Part shown: positions 43,055 to 50,013 of the stretch, one piece after another
Layout of the letters: every line of letters begins with the position of its first letter
How positions within the stretch are numbered: the stretch's first letter is position 1
Origin: Pseudomonas sp. SG20056
GTDB taxonomy: Bacteria > Pseudomonadota > Gammaproteobacteria > Pseudomonadales > Pseudomonadaceae
Assembly (NCBI RefSeq): GCF_031764535.1
Contig: NZ_CP134499.1
Location: forward strand, 1,984,001 to 2,048,000
DNA: 64,000 nt
Direction of reading: 5' to 3'
Position numbers and translations under genes: made by a program
The notes under the pieces: generated by a model
Told to the model about the DNA's origin: nothing
Database searches by the model: none
The model's input: the letters and a program-made list of their open reading frames with translations, nothing else

Positions 43055-44050
43055 ATGCACGAAGGTGACAACGCGCAATGGGGCCTGGTGCACGCTTTTG
43101 TCCTCAATGGTCAAGGCGGCGCCCGCAGTATTGCCCGGCAAGAGCTACACGGCCTGGTGCTGGGTGAACAGGAAAGCCTCTGGCTGCATTGGGATCGCAG
43201 TCATCCGCAAACGCAGACTTGGTTGCGTGCAGAAAGTGGTCTAAGCGCTTTTGCCTGCGACCTGCTGCTGGAAGAGAACACTCGCCCACGTCTGCTGGCG
43301 TTGCCTGAGCAGCAACTGTTGCTGTTCCTGCGTGGCCTTAACCTCAATCCAGGGGCCGAGCCTGAAGACATGGTCTCGGTGCGCATTTTTGCCGATACCC
43401 AGCGCGCGATCTCCCTGCGCTTGCGGCCTTTGCACGCAACAGAAGCCTTGATCGAGGATTTGCTGGCGGGGCGAGGGCCGAAAACCTCGGCTGAGCTGAT
43501 TTTGCGCCTGGCGCATTACCTAACCGACAAGATCGAGCTGCTGGTCGGCGAGTTATCCGAACAGGTCGATGATCAGGAAGAGTGCGCCGATGCGTTGGAG
43601 GGGCAGGCACCTGACCATGCCACGCTGCTGCAAATCCGTCGGCGTGCCGCCAGCTTGCGACGTTTTCTGTCGCCACAGCGGGATATCTATGGGCAGCTCA
43701 CAGCCAGCGCCCAGGCTTGGCTGGTCGGCGCCGATAGCAGTTACTGGAATGAATTGAATAACCGCCTGACGCGTTACCTCGAAGAGCTGGAGTTGAGCCG
43801 TGAACGGGTCAATCTGCTGCTGGAAGCGGAAAATCGACGCATGGATGAGCGGATGAACCGCATCATGTACCGCTTCGGCATCATCACCGGGATTTTCCTG
43901 CCGATGAGCTTTCTAACCGGTTTGCTCGGCATCAATGTCGGCGGTATTCCAGGCTCGGAAAGCCCCCATGGCTTTCTTCTGGCATGTTCGCTGATGGCTG
44001 TAGTGGCGCTGGTGCAGTGGCTGCTGTTTCGTCGCTTGCGCTGGATCTGA
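43055..44050 (+). CDS. cmaX: CorA/ZntB family divalent cation transporter CmaX
   Basis: 331 residues. A large cytoplasmic funnel (about 1-265) with a long helix (YLEELELSRERVNLLLEAEN) is followed by two C-terminal TM helices (GIITGIFLPMSFLTGLLGIN and FLLACSLMAVVALVQWLLF). The pore motif reads GINVGG instead of GMN, as in ZntB, which transports zinc with protons rather than magnesium. I start at the ATG at 43055 (GGGA 8 nt upstream), not the TTG at 43040. It lies 20 bp after rraA and belongs to the block upstream of sigX-oprF that in P. aeruginosa is linked to the envelope stress response. Confidence 0.9.
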   Translation: MHEGDNAQWGLVHAFVLNGQGGARSIARQELHGLVLGEQESLWLHWDRSHPQTQTWLRAESGLSAFACDLLLEENTRPRLLALPEQQLLLFLRGLNLNPGAEPEDMVSVRIFADTQRAISLRLRPLHATEALIEDLLAGRGPKTSAELILRLAHYLTDKIELLVGELSEQVDDQEECADALEGQAPDHATLLQIRRRAASLRRFLSPQRDIYGQLTASAQAWLVGADSSYWNELNNRLTRYLEELELSRERVNLLLEAENRRMDERMNRIMYRFGIITGIFLPMSFLTGLLGINVGGIPGSESPHGFLLACSLMAVVALVQWLLFRRLRWI

Positions 44051-44104
44051 TGTGACTTGCCCTGTACTCGCCTCGTCTAGCCGACACATCCTGTGAGGTG
44101 CGCC

Positions 44105-44350
44105 ATGCACGATCCCTTTGAAGAATCACTGCGCGATTTGCTCAAGTCGCCCACCTCGAGTCACGACGATGACGCTTGTTTGCATCGTGTGCTGAAAACC
44201 GCCAATCGCCAGGTCGGCGCAGGCGATCTGTTTGCCTTGATGGGGCACTGGGCTGGCGCCCTGATGCTCGCGCTGAACAACGGCTCGGCGCATGTGGCGC
44301 CGGTCTCGCGCCGTAAAACCACCGATTCAACTGTTAATAAGGCTGACTGA
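44105..44350 (+). CDS. crfX: CrfX, small conserved protein of the sigX region
   Basis: 81 residues, beginning MHDPFEESLRDLLKSPTSSH and ending in a charged RRKTTDSTVNKAD tail. A central stretch GDLFALMGHWAGALMLALNN may touch the membrane. GAGGTG stands just before the ATG at 44105. The gene is known by position in Pseudomonas (between cmaX and cmpX) and has no assigned biochemical role; SigX or heat-shock-related expression has been reported for the group. Confidence 0.85.
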   Translation: MHDPFEESLRDLLKSPTSSHDDDACLHRVLKTANRQVGAGDLFALMGHWAGALMLALNNGSAHVAPVSRRKTTDSTVNKAD

Positions 44351-44352
44351 GC

Positions 44353-45168
44353 ATGGAATTTACTCAAGTTCTGGTTGACGCGATGGCCAGCGTTTGGACC
44401 CCGATTGCCGCCTTTATCCCGCGCCTGTTTGGCGCCATGGTGGTGGTACTGCTGGGTTTTGTGGTGGCCAAGTTCCTCGATACGCTGTTGTCGAAATTGC
44501 TCGGCAAGATCGGCCTGGATCGCCTGATGGCTGGCACTGGCCTGACCAAGCTTCTGAGCCGTGCCGGCATTCAGGTGCCGGTGTCGACCCTGATCGGCAA
44601 GATCGTCTACTGGTTCGTGCTGTTGATCTTCCTAGTGACCGCCGCCGAGTCGCTGGGCCTGGAGCGAGTTTCTGCGACCCTTGATGTACTGGCTTTGTAC
44701 CTGCCAAAAGTCTTCGGTGCGGCCCTGGTGCTGCTCGCGGGCGTATTACTGGCGCAACTGGTCAGCGGCCTAGTGCGCGGTGCCGCAGAAGGTGTAGGGC
44801 TGGACTATGCAAGTGGCCTGGGCCGCGTGGCTCAGGGGCTGGTGATCATCATCAGTATTTCGGTGGCGATCGGTCAGCTTGAAGTGAAAACCGATCTGCT
44901 CAACAACGTGATCGCCATTGTGCTGATCTCGGTCGGTCTGGCGGTCGCTCTGGCGTTGGGCCTGGGCAGCCGGGACATTGCCAGCCAGATTCTGGCCGGT
45001 ATTTATGTGCGCGAGCTGTATGAGGTCGGGCAACAAGTGCAGGTTGGCGCGGTCGAAGGGCAGATCGAGGAAATCGGCACGGTGAAAACCACGCTGCTGA
45101 CGGAAGCCGGCGAGCTGGTTTCAGTGGCCAACCGTACCTTGCTCGAGCAGCAGGTAAGCAGCCGCTAA
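44353..45168 (+). CDS. cmpX: Mechanosensitive-channel-like membrane protein CmpX
   Basis: 271 residues. Four or five TM helices (FGAMVVVLLGFVVAKFL, IVYWFVLLIFLVTAAESL, FGAALVLLAGVLLAQLV, GLVIIISISVAIGQL, NNVIAIVLISVGLAVALALG) followed by a small beta domain (VGQQVQVGAVEGQIEEIGTV), the layout of a short MscS-type or TM-helix-repeat protein. It starts 2 bp after crfX. In P. aeruginosa cmpX loss is reported to affect membrane fluidity and sigX activity; that link is knowledge from the species, not visible here. Confidence 0.9.
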   Translation: MEFTQVLVDAMASVWTPIAAFIPRLFGAMVVVLLGFVVAKFLDTLLSKLLGKIGLDRLMAGTGLTKLLSRAGIQVPVSTLIGKIVYWFVLLIFLVTAAESLGLERVSATLDVLALYLPKVFGAALVLLAGVLLAQLVSGLVRGAAEGVGLDYASGLGRVAQGLVIIISISVAIGQLEVKTDLLNNVIAIVLISVGLAVALALGLGSRDIASQILAGIYVRELYEVGQQVQVGAVEGQIEEIGTVKTTLLTEAGELVSVANRTLLEQQVSSR

Positions 45169-45256
45169 GGCCAATCCCTGTTATTGTATGCGGCCAATCC
45201 GCAGCCTGACTTACAGGCTGCGCTGGCTTATGTCCTGACTGTCGGCCCGACTCGTT

Positions 45257-45856
45257 TTGAATAAAGCCCACTCTGCGTCTCTGCGTTACGATCCCCGCGA
45301 ACTCTCGGACGAAGAGTTGGTGGCGCGTGCCCACGACGAGTTATTCCATATAACCCGCGCCTATGAAGAGCTGATGCGTCGTTACCAGCGCACGTTATTC
45401 AACGTGTGCGCGCGTTATTTAGGTAATGATCGTGATGCTGACGATGTTTGTCAGGAGGTCATGCTCAAGGTCTTATATGGCCTGAAGAACTTTGAGGGCA
45501 AATCAAAGTTCAAAACCTGGTTGTACAGCATCACTTACAACGAATGCATTACTCAATATCGCAAAGAGCGGCGTAAACGCCGTCTTATTGACGCCTTAAG
45601 TTTGGACCCGCTTGAAGAAGCGTCCGAAGAAAAGGCCCCAAAGCCTGAAGATAAAGGCGGTCTTGACCGTTGGCTGGTGCATGTCAATCCGATTGATCGG
45701 GAAATTCTGGTGCTACGTTTTGTCGCAGAGCTGGAGTTCCAGGAGATCGCCGACATTATGCACATGGGCTTGAGTGCCACGAAAATGCGCTATAAACGCG
45801 CACTTGATCGTTTGCGCGAGAAATTTTCGGATAGCACTGAAACTTATCTTGAATAA
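45257..45856 (+). CDS. sigX: ECF sigma factor SigX
   Basis: 199 residues. Sigma region 2 (RAYEELMRRYQRTLFNVCAR, DADDVCQEVMLKV, FKTWLYSITYNECITQYRKE) and region 4 (IDREILVLRFVAELEFQEIA, LSATKMRYKRALDRLREKF) are intact, joined by an acidic linker EEASEEKAPKPEDKGG. It directs oprF and fatty-acid synthesis genes under envelope stress. Start is a TTG at 45257, giving the known N-terminus MNKxxx-YDPRELSDEELVA; no good ribosome site stands upstream. A perfect hairpin GCAGCCTG/CAGGCTGC (45201-45221) lies in the 88-bp gap after cmpX. Confidence 0.95.
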   Translation: MNKAHSASLRYDPRELSDEELVARAHDELFHITRAYEELMRRYQRTLFNVCARYLGNDRDADDVCQEVMLKVLYGLKNFEGKSKFKTWLYSITYNECITQYRKERRKRRLIDALSLDPLEEASEEKAPKPEDKGGLDRWLVHVNPIDREILVLRFVAELEFQEIADIMHMGLSATKMRYKRALDRLREKFSDSTETYLE

Positions 45857-45900
45857 AGCCATCATAGCTAACGGTTAATTCTGTTAGAATTGCCGGCTGA

Positions 45901-45924
45901 GTTGTCTTGTGTCTGTCAGACAAC
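45901..45924 (+). promoter_or_regulatory. Hairpin in the oprF 5' leader
   Basis: GTTGTCT (45901-45907) pairs with AGACAAC (45918-45924), 32 bp before the oprF start. TAGAAT just upstream (about 45887-45892) could be a -10 box, giving a transcript that starts at the hairpin. A 5' hairpin would be expected to stabilise a highly expressed porin mRNA. Confidence 0.5.
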
Positions 45925-45955
45925 TTACTGACCACCAAGATAGGGAACATTAGTA

Positions 45956-46921
45956 ATGAAATTGAAAAACACTTTAGGCGTTGTCATTGGCTCGTTGTTG
46001 GCCACATCCTCCCTCAGCGTTCTGGCTCAGGGTCAAGGCGCTGTCGAAGTGGAGGGTTTTGCTAAGAAGGAAATGTTCGACAGCGCCCGTGACTTCAAAA
46101 ACAACGGCAACCTGTTCGGCGGTAGCATCGGCTACTACCTGACTGACGACGTTGAGCTGCGTCTGGCCTACGACGAAGTGCACAACGCTCGTGGCGAAGA
46201 CGGCCGCAACATCAAGGGCTCGAACACCGCTCTGGATGCTCTGTACCACTTCAACAACGCTGGCGACGCACTGCGTCCTTACGTTTCTGCAGGTTTCTCG
46301 GATCAGAGCATCGGTCAGTCCGGTCGCAATGGTCGTAACGGTTCCACCTTCGCCAACATCGGCGGCGGCGCCAAGTACTACTTCACTGACAACTTCTACG
46401 CCCGTGCTGGCGTTGAAGCTCAGTACAACATCGACCAGGGCGACACCGAGTGGGCTCCAAGCGTTGGTATCGGCATGAACTTCGGTGGCGGCAGCAAGCC
46501 GGCTCCGGTTGCCGTAGCTGCTGTTGAACCGACTCCTGAGCCAGTTGCTGCTGAAGAGCCGATGGAACTGGTTCGCGTTGAGCTGGACGTTAAGTTCGAC
46601 TTCGACAAAGCCAGCGTTAAAGAAGAAAGCTATGGCGACATCAAGAACCTGGCTGACTTCATGAAGCAGTACCCACAAACCACCACCGTGGTTGAAGGTC
46701 ACACTGACTCCAAAGGCAGCGACGCCTACAACCAGAACCTGTCCGAGCGTCGTGCAAGCGCTGTTCGTGACGTGCTGGTTAACCAGTACGGTGTAGACGC
46801 TGCTCGCGTTAACGCTGCTGGCTACGGCGAATCTCGTCCGGTTGCTGACAACGCTACCGACGCTGGCCGCGCTGTTAACCGTCGCGTAGAAGCTGAAGTA
46901 GAAGCTCAGATCAAGCAGTAA
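45956..46921 (+). CDS. oprF: Major outer membrane porin and peptidoglycan anchor OprF
   Basis: 321 residues. Signal peptide 1-24 (ending SVLAQ before GQGAVEV). N-terminal eight-strand OmpA-like barrel (about 25-180), an Ala/Pro/Glu linker (PAPVAVAAVEPTPEPVAAEE) and a C-terminal OmpA domain binding peptidoglycan (VEGHTDSKGSDAYNQNLSER, VNRRVEAEVEAQ). No cysteine pair is present in the linker, unlike P. aeruginosa OprF. AGGGAA precedes the ATG. Transcribed just downstream of sigX, on which one of its promoters depends in P. aeruginosa. Confidence 0.97.
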   Translation: MKLKNTLGVVIGSLLATSSLSVLAQGQGAVEVEGFAKKEMFDSARDFKNNGNLFGGSIGYYLTDDVELRLAYDEVHNARGEDGRNIKGSNTALDALYHFNNAGDALRPYVSAGFSDQSIGQSGRNGRNGSTFANIGGGAKYYFTDNFYARAGVEAQYNIDQGDTEWAPSVGIGMNFGGGSKPAPVAVAAVEPTPEPVAAEEPMELVRVELDVKFDFDKASVKEESYGDIKNLADFMKQYPQTTTVVEGHTDSKGSDAYNQNLSERRASAVRDVLVNQYGVDAARVNAAGYGESRPVADNATDAGRAVNRRVEAEVEAQIKQ

Positions 46922-46940
46922 TCGATCTGGCTGTATAGAA

Positions 46941-47005
46941 AACCCGGCTTCGGCCGGGTTTTTCTTTATGGGCCGCCATGGATGGCGGCCCATAAAGAAA
47001 AACCC
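46941..47005. repeat. oprF terminator overlapping a perfect 24-bp inverted repeat
   Basis: The terminator stem is AACCCGG/CCGGGTT (46941-46960) followed by TTTTC. Its 3' arm is also the start of a second structure: the 24 bases from 46956 to 46979 are exactly complementary to those from 46982 to 47005, with only two bases (GG) between. The centre reads GCCATGGATGGC, a core seen twice more in the window. The two structures cannot form at the same time. On the minus strand the repeat would also fold in RNA from cobA, whose stop is 49 bp away. Confidence 0.9.
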
Positions 47006-47053
47006 ATGTAAAAAAGCCCGCTGGTGGCAGGCAAGGGGAACTTAGCGAAGCAG

Positions 47054-47791
47054 TTAGGCGCTGATAGCAGTGAGCTGTATGTTCGGTTGAGCGGCCACCT
47101 CACCAATCACCAGAATGGCCGGGCTTTTCAATTTGAAGTCGTGGGCGGCTTGTTGCATGGCCGCAAGGCTGCTGCGGCACTCGCGCTGGTATGGCAGCGA
47201 AGCGTTCTCGATCAAGGCCACTGGCATGTCGGCGCGCATGCCGCCTGCCAGCAGGCTCTCGCGGATTTCTGCCAGTTTGGCCACGCCCATATACACCACC
47301 AGGGTTGTGCCGCTCTGAGCCAGAGCGGGCCAGTTGAGACTGCTGTCATCCTGGGTGTGAGCGGTAACCAAGGTGACTCCGCGTGCTACGCCGCGCTGTG
47401 TCAGAGGGATGCCGCAGTTGGTTGCTCCGGCCAGGCCTGCTGTAATGCCATTGACCATTTCCACCTCGATACCGTGCTCGCTCAGCCAGTCGGCTTCTTC
47501 GCTGCCACGGCCGAAGATGCAGGGGTCGCCGCCTTTCAGGCGCACCACGCATTTACCCTGGCGGGCATAACGCAGCATTAGGCGATGGATAAACGTCTGT
47601 GGCGTGGAGCGACAACCGCCGCGCTTGCCTACCGGCACGATCCTCGCGTTGATGCAGTGCTCCAATACGGCGGGATTGACCAGATCATCAATCATCACGA
47701 TCTCTGCCTGGTTCAGGGCTTTGACCGCCTTGAGGGTCAGCAGCTCCGGGTCACCGGGGCCTGCGCCTACTAGCCAGACTTTTGCGCTCAT
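47054..47791 (-). CDS. cobA: Uroporphyrinogen-III C-methyltransferase
   Basis: Makes precorrin-2, the branch point to sirohaem (needed by nitrite and sulfite reductases) and cobalamin. 245 residues: VGAGPGDPELLTLKAVKAL, VVRLKGGDPCIFGRG (SAM site), NGITAGLAGATNCGIPLT and VALIENASLPYQRE. GAGGAAA precedes the ATG. In P. aeruginosa cobA ends the nirBD operon. Here nirB and nirD are not between it and the NasT-type leader 190 bp upstream, so the leader is now its nearest upstream control element. Confidence 0.94.
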   Translation of the reverse strand: MSAKVWLVGAGPGDPELLTLKAVKALNQAEIVMIDDLVNPAVLEHCINARIVPVGKRGGCRSTPQTFIHRLMLRYARQGKCVVRLKGGDPCIFGRGSEEADWLSEHGIEVEMVNGITAGLAGATNCGIPLTQRGVARGVTLVTAHTQDDSSLNWPALAQSGTTLVVYMGVAKLAEIRESLLAGGMRADMPVALIENASLPYQRECRSSLAAMQQAAHDFKLKSPAILVIGEVAAQPNIQLTAISA

Positions 47792-47953
47792 ATTGATTTC
47801 CTCAGCCTTTGTGCATCACCAGCAGTAGTTTGATTTGGCTACGCAGCCGCCATGTTGCAGCAGTCATTTATGTAGCCATCAAGCTGCTGAATAAAACTCA
47901 CGCAAAACAAAATATTGTCGGGAGCAATTTTTGACGTCGCCCCGCGACGGCCC

Positions 47954-47982
47954 GTAGGGTGGTCGCCATGGATGGCTGGCCA
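47954..47982. repeat. Dispersed repeat with GCCATGGATGGC core (copy 2)
   Basis: GTAGGGTGG followed by the core at 47965-47976 and an imperfect return arm GGCCAC. The core is identical to that at 46974-46985 and is found inverted at 52536-52547. Lies just downstream of the NalA-like terminator. Confidence 0.6.
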
Positions 47983-47983
47983 C

Positions 47984-48088
47984 AAAAAAGGCGTCCCGCT
48001 AGTCACCTAGCGAGGACGCCTTTGTCCAAGTCCCGTTCTATCGGGAAGTGCAGCCTTCTTCGTTGAGACCGCGCTTTATTAAATTGTG
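47984..48088 (-). ncRNA. NalA-like NasT-responsive antiterminator leader upstream of cobA
   Basis: Predicted transcript from about 48088 to the T-run at 47989-47984. Hairpin 1: TCCCG-ATAGAA-CGGGA (48046-48031). Hairpin 2: GGAC-AAAGGC-GTCC (48027-48014). Both loops have six bases with A first and G fourth, the rule known for ANTAR-bound RNA. The terminator GGCGTCC-t-CGCTAG-GTGA-CTAGCG-GGACGCC (48020-47990) plus six T uses part of hairpin 2 as its 5' arm, so NasT binding would block termination. A sigma-54 promoter lies at the right distance upstream. In P. aeruginosa an RNA of this kind (NalA) precedes nirBD. Confidence 0.8.
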
Positions 48089-48096
48089 TAATCAGC

Positions 48097-48115
48097 AATG
48101 CAGAGCCTGTGCCAA
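48097..48115 (-). promoter_or_regulatory. Sigma-54 promoter of the NalA-like leader
   Basis: Minus strand TTGGCAC-AGGCTC-TGCATT: GG at -24 and GC at -12 are separated by exactly ten bases. Predicted start near 48088, 42 nt before the first leader hairpin. Confidence 0.85.
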
Positions 48116-48174
48116 CTTGTATGGTGCGTATTTTAAAGGCTTATCAGTAAGTTACAGCTGTTTTTTGAGGGTTT

Positions 48175-48216
48175 TACGCACCATTTAAAGGCGCTTTGCG
48201 CAGTATTGGTGCGCAA
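48175..48216. promoter_or_regulatory. Candidate NtrC binding sites upstream of the NalA-like promoter
   Basis: A perfect dyad TTGCGCA-N7-TGCGCAA at 48196-48216 is centred about 118 bp upstream of the predicted start. TACGCACCAT at 48175-48184 is the exact inverse of ATGGTGCGTA at 48121-48130 and adds GGTGC half-sites. Distance and GCAC/GTGC content suit an enhancer for NtrC. Confidence 0.6.
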
Positions 48217-48225
48217 GTGACGGCT

Positions 48226-49893
48226 TTAATGCAGCAGCCCGATCAGCAGGAGCAGATTCAGCAGCAGGGAAAACAACGCCACGCCTCGCCAGACCAGCAG
48301 CGGTTCACGTTCCAGCAGTGGCCGTGGCCGGCTGTTAAGGGACTTACGTTCCGCCTGTTCCAGATAGAGCAGCCATTCCTCGGCGGTTTCATAGCGCTGT
48401 TTGGGTTCGGCGCTGAGGGCTCGGTTGAGGCTGTCGTCGACCCAGCTGGGTAAATCCGGTCGATAACGGCTGGCTGGGGTCGGCTGACCGAAACGAGGAT
48501 GCTGGAAGGCTTCAATTTCGCCATAGGGGTAATGTCCGGTAAGCAGGAAATACAGGGTTACGCCTGCGCTGTAGAGATCCTGTTGCGGGCTGGGGGCGGC
48601 GCCGCTAAAAGCTTCCGGAGCGATATAACTGGGTGTGCCGGGTAGCTCGTAGGCTTCATCGCGGGTCAGGCCGGGGCAGTAGGTCAGGCCGAAATCCAGC
48701 ACGCGCAGCTCGCCGTCATCGCCCCACAGCAGGTTTTCCGGCTTGATATCGCGGTGCAGGATGTTGCGCCGATGCAGCATACCGAGGGCCTTGATCAGCC
48801 TAGGGGCAATGTCCAGCCATTCCGGAAGGCCCAATGGGCCGCTCAGACGCAGATGTTCGGCCAGGGTTTGCCCGGCATATTCGCGCTGCACGTAATACAG
48901 ATGCTGACGCTGCGGCAGCGGATGCACTTCGGCGAAGAAGCGCCCGGCCACGCGACGCAGAAACCATTCTTCGAGCAACAGTGCGGGGCCGGCTTGCGGC
49001 TCATCGCTGCGGCTGGGTGGCAGGGTTTTCAGCATCCAGCGCCGCGCTTGGGCATCGCGCACCCGGTAGACCAACGACTGGCGCGATTCGGCCAGCACTC
49101 GCTCGACCTGCCAGCCTTCGAAGTTCTGTCCTTCACGCAGTTTTGTCGGTAGCGGCCAGTGCTGCAGTTGCGCCAGGGTGTCGGCCAGATCGCTTTGCGG
49201 CAATGCCTCAACGCGCAGCAATAGGGCACTGGCATTGTCCTGGCTGCCGGCCAGGTGCGCGGCATTGACCAGCGCACTGCTTGCGGCTGGCAGATCCTGT
49301 TCATCGTGGAGGATGCGCTGAATGCCCGCGTCGCCCAGGGTGGCCCAGATACCGTCACTGACCAGTACGAAACATTCGCCTTCGCGCAGCTCGCCATCCA
49401 GGTAATCCATCACCAGATGCTGATCCAGGCCCATGGCGCGCTTGAGCACATGCTGCATGCCGGGTTGTTCCCACACATGGTCTTCGCTGAGGCGCTCGAG
49501 CGTGCCGTTCAGCCAGCGATAGGCCCGGCAATCACCGACGTGCGCCAGGGTAAAACGCCGGCCGCGCAGGATCAGTGCGCTCAAGGTGGTGAGCAGCGGC
49601 TGACCGCCGCCATTGGCTTGCAGCCAGCGGTTGTGCGCGACCAGTACGCGGTCCAGCGATTGGGTGACCGCCCAGGTTTCTGGGGTGGAGTAGTAATCCA
49701 GGGCCAGGGCCTGCAGAGTGGCGCGCGCCGCCAGGCCGCCGTCGGCGCATTGGCTGACGCCATCGGCGAGGGCGAACAGGTAGCCCTTGCTGGCTGCCAG
49801 CGCTGGAGCCGGGGTGACCACGCGAATGGCGTCCTGGTTTTCGCTACGCGGGCCGGTAGCGCTGGCTTCGCCGAATGTCAGTTGCAAGGCCAT
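48226..49893 (-). CDS. PP2C-type phosphatase fused to Ser/Thr protein kinase
   Basis: 555 residues with two catalytic domains and a C-terminal TM anchor. PP2C part (about 1-245): GPRSENQDAIRV, LFALADGVSQCADGG, LAHVGDCRAYRW, LVSDGIWATLGD. Kinase part (about 265-520): HRDIKPENLLWGDDGEL with catalytic Asp, LDFGL, and an APE-type IAPEAFSG; the Gly-rich loop is weak. The tail has ALFSLLLNLLLLIGL. I start at the ATG at 49893 (AGGAA upstream, MALQLTFGEASATG). It lies directly downstream of nasA, as in P. aeruginosa; its targets are unknown but a role in nitrate uptake control is plausible. Confidence 0.9.
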   Translation of the reverse strand: MALQLTFGEASATGPRSENQDAIRVVTPAPALAASKGYLFALADGVSQCADGGLAARATLQALALDYYSTPETWAVTQSLDRVLVAHNRWLQANGGGQPLLTTLSALILRGRRFTLAHVGDCRAYRWLNGTLERLSEDHVWEQPGMQHVLKRAMGLDQHLVMDYLDGELREGECFVLVSDGIWATLGDAGIQRILHDEQDLPAASSALVNAAHLAGSQDNASALLLRVEALPQSDLADTLAQLQHWPLPTKLREGQNFEGWQVERVLAESRQSLVYRVRDAQARRWMLKTLPPSRSDEPQAGPALLLEEWFLRRVAGRFFAEVHPLPQRQHLYYVQREYAGQTLAEHLRLSGPLGLPEWLDIAPRLIKALGMLHRRNILHRDIKPENLLWGDDGELRVLDFGLTYCPGLTRDEAYELPGTPSYIAPEAFSGAAPSPQQDLYSAGVTLYFLLTGHYPYGEIEAFQHPRFGQPTPASRYRPDLPSWVDDSLNRALSAEPKQRYETAEEWLLYLEQAERKSLNSRPRPLLEREPLLVWRGVALFSLLLNLLLLIGLLH

Positions 49894-49938
49894 GCAGAGG
49901 TTCCTGGATAGGCGGCTGAAGAAGCGCTGAGGCAAAGG

Positions 49939-50003
49939 GGTGGATCGCGCTTTACCGATCTACCGTCGCTCCAGGGTGAATAAAAAAGCGTTCATCCACC
50001 CTG
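49939..50003. repeat. Two short palindromes of the GGTGGAT...ATCCACC type
   Basis: GGTGGATCG (49939-49947) pairs with CGATCTACC (49956-49964, one G-U pair), and CAGGGTG (49972-49978) with CACCCTG (49997-50003). Such GGGTGGAT palindromes are common intergenic repeats in several Pseudomonas groups. They occupy the whole gap between nasA and the kinase gene and may weaken read-through. Confidence 0.6.
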
Positions 50004-50013
50004 AGTTGTGTAA

